Positions 54,937 to 64,000 of a DNA stretch of 64,000 nt are shown here, in pieces. Position numbers and translations under genes: made by a program. Location of the stretch: NCBI RefSeq assembly GCF_964340395.1, contig NC_135549.1, forward strand, positions 2,662,001 to 2,726,000. The letters run 5' to 3'. Within the stretch, counting starts at the first letter, position 1, and every line of letters starts with the position of its first letter. The stretch comes from Glandiceps talaboti (lineage: Eukaryota; Hemichordata; Enteropneusta; Spengelidae). The notes beneath the pieces are model-generated. The model saw only the letters and a list, made by a program, of their open reading frames with translations, had not been told where the DNA came from and made no database searches.

Positions 54937-55461
54937 ATACACAATTTATCCCTTAATTGGAAAATGAATTATATATGAAATTATTTCAATTTTGGAGTTT
55001 AAGGTGTTACCTAATTATCGAAAGATTATGCAAATTAACCATTAAGATTATAAGCTACATCAACAAACTTTAAAGGACACATCATGGCACATGCACTTCT
55101 TTACCATAAATGCATATACTAAATAATCTGAAATTTAAAGTATGCATTCTTAAGATATAGCCTAATAACTGATAATCAATAATTATGCAAATTACTCATT
55201 AAAACTAAAAACTATATGAACAGGCTTTGTAGGATATGTGTGCTTTGTTATGGTTGATGTATGTGCCAAATTATCTGGAATTCGAAGCTTGAATTCTTAA
55301 GATATAGCTTAATAACCAAAGATAGTTAATTATGCAAATGACTAATTAATGGTCATTGGATGTTTACCAAACCTTATCAGTTCTTGTTATTAGCATATGG
55401 AAGATGTGCAACAAGTTTCATTATAGTCAATGCTGTAGTGTTTGAGATATCGTGTACACAC

Positions 55462-55504
<43 letters not shown>

Positions 55505-55561
55505 TACATACAGACAGACAGACAGACACAAGCCTAACATAACCTCCCCTTACGGGAGGTA
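54937..55561 (+). mobile_element. Composite repeat: diverged ~150-bp monomers, (GACA)n and a terminal hairpin
   Basis: Three diverged monomers start near 55024, 55186 and 55329, each opening with ATTATGCAAATTA-type sequence. The first two share CTTAAGATATAGC near the end; the third ends in GAGATATCGTGTACACACAC. A (GACA)n tract follows (55458-55528), then a hairpin CCTCCC/GGGAGG (about 55541-55559). The order (monomers, GATATCGTG, GACA repeat, short GC hairpin) suggests the 3' part of a dispersed non-autonomous element. No coding frame. Confidence 0.65.
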
Positions 55562-58500
55562 AAAATTAAATAAATCACTGGAGTTTTGTATGTGCATTTA
55601 CTCAAAATGCCGCTAGACATTCAAAATAAAAGTCTTTGATACTGAAAACTACAAACCATTATTATGATGATACTCTATGATATTATGTCGATATCAGTTC
55701 CGTTCACTACAGTCTCTGGATTATCCTTACTTGACAAGAATTTCTTATATGTATTGTTTTCATTTTCATTTTCATTTCGTTATACAATGTATATAGACTG
55801 TTCAACAAAAGGAAATACGGACGCACTGAAGCACAATCGCCGATAAATCTGTATGCAATTCACACCCTATTCTAGCTGCTACTACACCCTTGGGTAATTC
55901 TGCTGACTTTGAAAGCAACTACAGGTCACATAGCGCAAAAGACACTGTCGACAGCTAGCCCAAGAGTCTAACATAAATCAAACATTTTATTGAGCTGACA
56001 TATACATGTACATGTTGCTGGTCGGGCAATGTATCAATACATGTTAATACATTTGCTGACCCATGAACTCTACTATGTACATAATAATATGAGAGAAAGA
56101 TCATAATAAAGTAAATGTACCACATGTTGCTGGTACATAGTTACAGATTGTTCACTACAACTTTGACAAATGTAAACTTATCAACATTTTACAGATAGCA
56201 TTCAAGGAAGAAGTCATGTCCAACCAATCCCTTCAAAAATGAACAAATGCATGAATTTACTCCTTTGCTCTCTCTTTGCCCTGCAAGTCAATGGGCCTGT
56301 GCTATAGGTGGCTATTTTACTGTGCAATGGGGTGGTGTTATCCTTGTGGCTTTTCTCCGGCAATCATCCTCTTACTACAAGACTATTCACTATACACGCA
56401 CATACATATGATGCTAAAAGTATGTTGTAATTTACTTCCTTGCTTGAAAGTCAAATCTATAGGCACATAAATGGTAATACATACCGAATGCAGCTAGAAC
56501 GTCAATATAAGACGGACTTATTTCTAAGAATGGAGAAACACACGTGTGATTTTAGTACTAACAGTCAATATTCAGGACATTTTGAATACTAAATATTTTC
56601 TCGTAATGTTTACACTTTACCCTAGGTACATCAGGTACTAATTACTGAAACATTCATATTTACCCCTTACATATGAAGTATTTATTATGACACGATTCAA
56701 AATATAAATAGAATGAACTCGGATCCTCATTTCCGTTATCAGGCACTTTGACATTTCGAGAAAGTGACAGAACTATTTAAATTGTCGATAAGCTTAAGGG
56801 TTGGACACTCTTAAAACAGTTCTCAGCGTGAGAGCGAAAGGTTTAAATGTCACATCGCGTCAACATGATGATAAAAAAGACTCACATCTCTCATATTATA
56901 TCCAGGTGCAAGGCTATTTCACACCAAACACATACACACCAATACGCCAACAATGATACATTCTGAACACAAGTTGTGTTTACCAGTGTTGATGGATATG
57001 CAAATTTGGTCAGATGAGATCGGAATCTCATCATTGTTGGAATTTTTTAAAACCTATATCAAGCATCTGACTGTGTACACATTACATTATGATATAAATA
57101 CGAAGCTAAATGTTCATGTTAAAAATCGAAATTTGAAGTGTGCATGGAATGTATAGATCTTTTGAAAGACAAAAACTAAAATAAATGCGAAGGGAAATTT
57201 CGCCGTTGCAAGTTTTTATTGTATACCCCTATGTACATTGAGAAATTACACTCAGAGAATGCAACTGTTAGCAGACGATGAGTTAAGTTTTCCCTTGAGC
57301 GAAGCAGACGTTTTGGAAAGATCCTAAGCTGAGTTAATCAGCCCTTAGAAGTCGAACGATATAACGGGTGTATCTGAGTCTACTTTTCATCTCATATAAA
57401 CTGACGTCATGCTGACTCCCATCTCTGCTTTATATAACGTATTGATCTTGTCTTGACCATAATCTCAAATCCGGACAGCCGAAATCTTTAGACAGTTCCA
57501 TTTCGCATCTTCGTTCAGTGCACACGTAGTGTTATATATACTTGTGCTACGTGTCAAGGCATGTAGAATAGTTCTACTAATGATACGACTGCTATCCTTC
57601 TAAGAAAACATTTAAGAGTATTCTTGAAATTATAAAACGTAAAACGACGGTAAAGAAAGTGACCCGGCTTGCAAAATTGTCATCATTGTGTACTGTCAAG
57701 GACAATATATTTTAAGAAAGATTGAACATGTGCCCTTTTCATGTAGGATGATTTCTGCTTGCCAAATAACTAGAACTAACAATAGTCTTAAGTATAGTGG
57801 CATTTCGCATTAATACTTGAACTTGAACCCAAAACATCGAGTAAAGGAATTTAAAACGAGTACACATAGTTTGAAATTTGCAAATGATAACTATTATCTA
57901 ATGACATTGTTTCTGTGCGAAACAGGTCGAAATCAAACAGTTTGGTGACACCAGTAGCGTGGAACAAAATATGACGTATTACAAGAGAAGAGAATGGTGC
58001 TACTTTCCCCGTTACAATTGTGATGCGACGAACGGACATTTGGTTGATTTACATGAATATTTCTTAATTAAATTTTATTCACCAGGTCATATTGAAAAGA
58101 CAATTTCTTAATTTTTCTAGAGATCTTCAAATACTGAGTTTGTGACAAATTCATTTTTAAATTTCAAATTATTTGAGTATTTTATAAAGCTTTACCAGAT
58201 AACTCAACATTGAGGAGCCTACTTTGCAGCGAACAGTGCTAAAACGAAATTTGTCATCAGTTTGACTTATTATAGGTCATTGAGAAGGGTTATAGCATGG
58301 TTTGATAGCCTTAAGGGGATTATGAGGCTGTCGATGAAGTATGATCGATGTTGTATTTAATGAAAATAACTTTGAACTAATGCATTTGTCATTACATGTA
58401 CCATGGTATAAGCTTCGGGGGAATATTTCATGTTAGTTTTCATGCATTTTAACTTGTTGCCCTACATTTCATTATTTCACTAGCATTTCAAAAAAAAACC

Positions 58501-60332
58501 CAGCTCAGCATGGGTGGGTAAGCGATAGCCTTTACTTACGCGTTTCCATAGCACATGCAAAGTAAGCTAGGATCTGGGATATAATGCTACGCTTACAAAT
58601 GGCTAATATAAATGAAGCTATTATAGAACAGAAAATCGTCGACTAAGCTGAACATTGACGCCCACCGAGTTTAATCCATCGTTGAGAACCTTCCTTGAAC
58701 TTTGTATGGCTAATCAATAGCATTGCAAGTTAACAAGGGCAGATTTTTCTTCATTACTCGCAATCCAGCTTTCACTTCCGAATCCATATGTATGAGAAGA
58801 CAGATTGAGTTTGAATCGTAGTTGTGTTTCCACTACTAGTAATCAAGTTTTACCACTGAGGTTGAAACGTTCAGTTTTCGAGTCAACCTTTACTATACAA
58901 TTGCCATGTTGATAATGTAGAAATATAAGCTACTCCATTTGTACGTATAATTCTTCCAGTGGCCATGACTAATTTAAAACCCAAAGATATACTGTTCAAT
59001 GCCAACTAATTAGCAAACGTCAATGCTAATATGAGCTTGAAATAAAAGTCGAGATGTACCAAAACACATCAATGGACCACAGAAAAGGAATGTGAATAGC
59101 ATACTTAACATACTTTGATATACTAACAGGAGGACAAAAATGACTTGTACAGTATGATTCAAATTCCAATTATTTGTATGACATGCCAGGGTTAACTTTA
59201 TTAGGATAGTCAGGAGTCCCTGAACGACTGGGAGATTGATGAAATACCTGGATAAAGCTGCGTGTCGTCGCAGACAGGACCATCTGGGATATTTTACAGA
59301 CTTTTTTTACCACGGTATTTGATAAACATGATGATCGAATTCACATAGTGTACTTCTGAAATGATCTTATTTTCATTCGGCATCTATTAATGTTCATATT
59401 AGAACCATGGTGGTACTCCGGACCACTGCTGAAGATAAGCACAAAGACGGAACATTGCCTATATAGATTGTGTGTAACACAGAGAGACATGAAACTCGAG
59501 ATTTTAGGACAGTCATATTCACTGCTCGATAAAGTCTATCGTCTGGAGGATTCGTAACAAGAGTGATGCATCACGACTTACAAATATATCACAAAATCTT
59601 CATTGTACTCCATTTTCCCTTCATCTAATTGAACGAACAGGTAACTATTACATGTAACTGGATACAATAACTTCTTAATTCCCTTCTAGACGGAACCGTT
59701 TCTGAGGCCACTCATAATTGAAAATGAAATATGTAAACAATATTATGATAATAAAGCCATTTTATTGGGAAATAGCAATATTTTATGAGAAAGAAACGAA
59801 TAATTATAGAATCCAAACAAATTACTTTGAAGTTGACTTGAATGTGGTCTCGGGGGTAAAATTGCTAAGATATGTCATTTCTTATTCTTAAGCCAATATA
59901 TAAACGCCTTAATGTCTATGTTAAATTCCCTATACTGGCTAGCTTTGGAATCAATATTTCATTACTGTGGGAATAAATGCAAGATTGAAGATTAGATTGT
60001 CTATTTCAGCAACAATCTCATGGGTAGTTTACCTTTTCATAGAAGGATATAAACTCAATTGCTAATGATAGATTAACAATTTCTGACTTGATACAGAAAT
60101 TCCTGTGAGATATAGTTTCTTGTTAATTACCACAAAATTAACGCGGATGATACACTTAATCTGGTACGCAATCATGAAAGGTATCGACTTCTCGAATTGA
60201 TTGTTGATTGCTTTTAAACCTACTTTTTACAATGTAACTATTTCAGAAGTTAATGATCTTGTTTTAACATTGTGAGAAGAGGAAGTGTACCCTTGTAGGA
60301 AGCCCGATCTTTCATTGACATGAGACGCTTCT
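55562..60332. other. Gene-poor stretch, no gene seen
   Basis: Unique AT-rich sequence with no recognisable exon, RNA gene or long repeat. Confidence 0.4.
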
Positions 60333-60365
<33 letters not shown>

Positions 60366-60393
60366 GTCATCGTCATCATCATCATCATCATCA

Positions 60394-60425
<32 letters not shown>

Positions 60426-60427
60426 GT
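60333..60427 (+). repeat. (ATC)n/(GTC)n trinucleotide array
   Basis: About 30 triplets moving from ATC to GTC to GCC. Frames over it give His, Arg, Asp or Met runs and are not genes. Confidence 0.95.
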
Positions 60428-60488
60428 CAACACCTATGTCAACTTCCTTGCCATATAGCAATAGCCACCAATCCTTCTCGCATCCAAT

Positions 60489-60618
60489 CTCCAAATCATG
60501 ATTGTTGCCGTGCTTGTCGTAAGGCCGCATTCTCCAAATCATGATTGTTGCCGTGCTTGTCGTAAGGCCTCAATCTCCAAATCATCATCATTGTTGCCGT
60601 TCGTTTCCAAGGGCCTCG
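60489..60618 (+). repeat. 43-bp tandem repeat, three copies
   Basis: Unit begins CTCCAAATCATGATTGTTGC and ends near TCGTAAGGCC. Starts at 60489, 60532 and 60575; the third is diverged. Confidence 0.88.
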
Positions 60619-63600
60619 AGTAGTAAATTAGTCTTAGCATTAATACTCTATCTAACTAATAGAAATATTAGTAGAGGAAATGTACTTAGCCAAACACATC
60701 ACGTTTTAAGATATAGTTGCTTTTATAGTGTGATTACGGTTGCTACGTTCTAACATAATTTTGAATAAGCAATGAATTTTCTAGCGAACCTGTAGTCGTG
60801 CTTGTCAAAAAAACATCTTACTCGTAAAATTGCAATCCAATGGTCATGGTTGCTAGGACCTATTCATAATAATAGTTGTTTCAACCAAAGACAATTGTTT
60901 CAATAGTTACTATGGATGTGGTCATAGTTGGATTTAGTGTACATTTTTCAAATGCTCCTTTTCAGAGCTATCTCTTAACACATATTTTATCTCTTCAATT
61001 ATACTTTTGCTATGGTCAAGGTCATGGTAATGATTGCTATGTATTTTTCACTCCCATCTCGGAATGCTTGTAATATATATCCCATAAATACATATGTGAA
61101 ATATTCCAATAGGAAAAATCAGACTGGCTCTTCTCAAAGCTTTATATCTAGACACCTTAAGAAACATACCTAAGCATATATTAGACTAATCCGATTTTCA
61201 GTTTCATGAATGTTTTGAGTCTTAGTAGTCTATATTACAAATATTTGTACATGTCTGTACACCTCATCGACCCAGCTATTTTGCTGAAAACATTCTGTGC
61301 AGATACATAAAAAGTACCATCCTCACCAGGTAGCGAGGCAATCGGCTGGGGGGGGGGGAGCGACATACATACATACATACATACATACATTCATTCATTG
61401 ATAGAGGCAGACAGTCAGTCAGTCAAAGTCTACATCATTGCTACACCTGAAGTTAAGTTGTGCTAATATTAAAATCATCACCTCTGCATTACGTTGATCC
61501 ATAACATAGCATAGTATAATCGATGTTATCAAAGATACATGTAACTCGCTGCTGGAGCTTTTAACAATTGATATCAATGTCACAATATGTGCCATACATG
61601 TATGAATATATTTAATTTTTTTTATAATATGAGAAGATGGTGAAAATTAACAATAATTTGTACCTATTGACATAATTGTACGAATACTTTATCACTTCTG
61701 ATACTGTAAATCACAATACAAAGATCAACATAATAAGTGCAAAAAGAAGATAGGCACAAAAATCTGATACAGCATTTCTAGGATCAATGTTAGTATCCCA
61801 GAAAATCAGTTAGTTTGTTGTATGTGGCCATGCAATATAATTATAGTTATGCAGAAATCTATGGCAAGCAATTATATTTCAGACGTAATAAAGAACGGCA
61901 TATTACAGCAATGTTCTTATACATTTAATGTACATACAACAGGTATTTACATAATTGTCAACTAATGAATCATTTTAAGATGTATGTGATTTCAATTTGC
62001 ATTTATTCTTTGTTACCTGGTATGTGGATTATATGTTCCCAGGGAGTTGAGGAAGTAAAGGACAGTTGTGCCCTTATAGATCCGTGCCAGGGGTAATAAT
62101 TGTAAAACGGAATGGGAAAGTGCTATATAAAAACCAACATTGTTTATTATGTGAATCTTGTAGTCTAAGATTACTTCGTCAGATAGCAAACAAGAGTAGG
62201 CGACTTCTCGTCTGTAGCCTCACAGACTATTTTGCCATAATGCGGAAAATCATCTTGTACTTAGATGCCCCAGGCAGTCTTACCTATCTGCCATTTCGTG
62301 TTCACGGTACGGTTCACATAAAACAATAATTCTGCAAGCTAGAAGATTGTGTCGGCGGAGGTTTACACTTACTCGTCTTTATCATCAATATTTATAATAT
62401 TTGGTCATATTAAAGCGGAGACACATTGAGAAGCAAAACGCAAGCAGCTTTTAGTAAGTGACTTTATGATTAGATTTTCAATATTGGAGGGACCTAATAT
62501 TTTGAAGAGAGTCGCCCGTCGGATATAAAAATGATTTATATGTAATCTTATATGTCGTATGAACTAAGACAACGGCCTTTCCTTTTACAATTTCTCAATC
62601 AAACCTTGTGTTGCAACCAAGATTAGTGGATATGTATTTTAGGATTTGATTTGATTTGGACATGTGCAATGAAATATAACGTAGATTTAAACCCTTGTGT
62701 TTAAAGGAGTGTTGCACGTATGTATGCATCGGTAAAACACAAAAAAGGAATGTATTAAAAGGGTCTTTCCTTAACGGAGATGGTGCGTGAAATCTAACAA
62801 ATTGAATTCGATTTGCAAACTCACGCACAAAAAGAGTACAAATCATTCGACTAAAGGGCAATTGAGAAGCAGTATAAATAAAGAATGCTTTTCAAAGATT
62901 GTGTTCTTTTCGAATGTGTTTGTTTTCGACCGGACCGATGAATTTGGTAAACTCCATGACAATAAACAATGTATCTACGTCCAGACTAGAAATAGCTTTA
63001 GGTGGATTTAGTGTCATGATCTCGACAGTGACCATGATTTGAAAAGTAATCTTACGGAGTACAGGCAAGCAATGGTTAAAAATTGACAAGCCTGATGGCA
63101 TATACAAAAAGTGAAAATCATACTCCTAACCATTTCACAATAAGTTACACTAACTTCACAGAAATGATCCATAATAAACGTGCAGATTTTTCGTAAAAAC
63201 TTCCTGTTCAAAATTAGCTTTTCAGCTACGACAGTTCTTCATTTAATGTACCGAATCCATTTCGGCGCCAGAAATAAGGTGGGAAATGAGTTGCCCGCCA
63301 ACTTTTAAATGCGCGTGTATCTGAGTCTGACGCCAGCATCGGGCTGTACGCCCTCGCGCTATTTTGACTTAGAAGAATATGCTGTCTGCTACTGTGTCTC
63401 GTTAACTATTCCAAGTAGTATATCCTTTTTGAACTTCCGCCTATAACGTGCAAATGCATGGTTTCTGATTATAGCCAATAGAGATATACGACTTTGGAAA
63501 TTAATCTTCTTGACTACACTGACCAAGTACAATTGCAGCTATTTTAAGACATTTCCATTAGGTGTATTGGATTCACAAGATTAGTTTTTGTGTCAGAACA

Positions 63601-64000
63601 TTTGCTACGGCCGGCCTAGTGTATATGGCTTTGGGGATTTTTTTAAATAATACATGGACGGTTCTAGTTATGCCTAGTCTATAATTGTAAGCTTCAAGGG
63701 ATACATTTTCAGGAGATTCATGATCATAACGCTTATTCCAACAATGTGCAGTGGTATCCCTTATATATTACCGACGTGTCCCAAGGTGTCGGCTCCGTCT
63801 TTGCAGCCCACCGTGTCTTGTCTCACTTAATTATTTTTTAAAATATTTTATGATGTTTCATAATTCATATAAACATGGAGGACCCTTTCAATTGATGTAC
63901 ATCATTATGTTACATTTGAATAAGATTAGGAGAGTGCTCATTCGACACATTTTTCATGAATTTGTTTTGGAGTTGCATATTTTCCTACGTTTGTATGACA
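60619..64000. other. No gene seen to the right edge
   Basis: An (ATAC)n tract lies at 61361-61391, preceded by a run of 11 G. A slightly GC- and CpG-richer patch occurs at about 63262-63370 (TTTCGGCGCCAG, ACGCCCTCGCGC) and could be regulatory, but there is no adjoining exon in view. The frame at 62066-62329 (87 codons) has no recognisable domain. Confidence 0.4.

Noticed and set aside
60227-60544. Poly-Asp, poly-His and poly-Met frames
   Set aside because: They come from the (ATC)n/(GTC)n array.
62066-62329. 87-codon plus frame as a small gene
   Set aside because: Length is within chance for the window and no domain, signal peptide or splice context is visible.

Overview
The window is eukaryotic, and almost certainly from an invertebrate animal. 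It is AT-rich and full of microsatellites: (TA)n, (CA)n, (GACA)n, (TGTA)n and (CTATA)n. Long gene-poor stretches separate multi-exon genes with GT-AG introns, EGF-like domains on symmetric phase-1 exons, an animal-type Crypton tyrosine-recombinase transposon and a fossil non-LTR reverse transcriptase. I cannot name the species from sequence alone; a marine deuterostome or spiralian would fit.

The genes that matter are a dispersed cluster of related type I membrane proteins. Their shared plan is signal peptide, one or two EGF-like domains, one transmembrane helix, then a cytoplasmic tail that usually carries WW-domain-binding PPxY (or LPxY) motifs. I can assemble three complete models by hand with every intron in phase 1: gene A (+, 6288-11975, 247 codons), gene B (-, 14200-18702, 201 codons) and gene C (-, 36959-40377, 360 codons). 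The last coding exon of a fourth member lies at 132-460 (+). In each full model the summed exon lengths are divisible by three and the frame is open throughout. A and B are convergent; C lies about 18 kb beyond B on the same strand as B.

Layout. 1-460: tail exon of member 0. 461-6158: no gene, a 170-bp foldback, (CAA)n and (CA)n. 6159-12308: gene A, with a 56-bp minisatellite starting at the donor of intron 1 and a 19-copy 80-bp minisatellite ending just before the acceptor of intron 2. 14200-18742: gene B. 18786-23885: a transposon nest with a duplicated segment, a foldback, a Crypton deletion derivative and an intact Crypton (620-aa recombinase), joined through (TA)n tracts. 23886-36760: no convincing gene, simple repeats and a TTAGG-like 30-bp array. 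36959-40421: gene C. 40997-64000: mostly empty of recognisable genes, with foldbacks, minisatellites, a decayed reverse transcriptase (52521-52916) and a composite repeat (54937-55561).

The EGF/PPxY proteins could be cell-surface molecules whose tails recruit HECT ubiquitin ligases of the NEDD4 type or other WW proteins. That role is inferred from motifs only. The Crypton is the one coding mobile element that looks intact.
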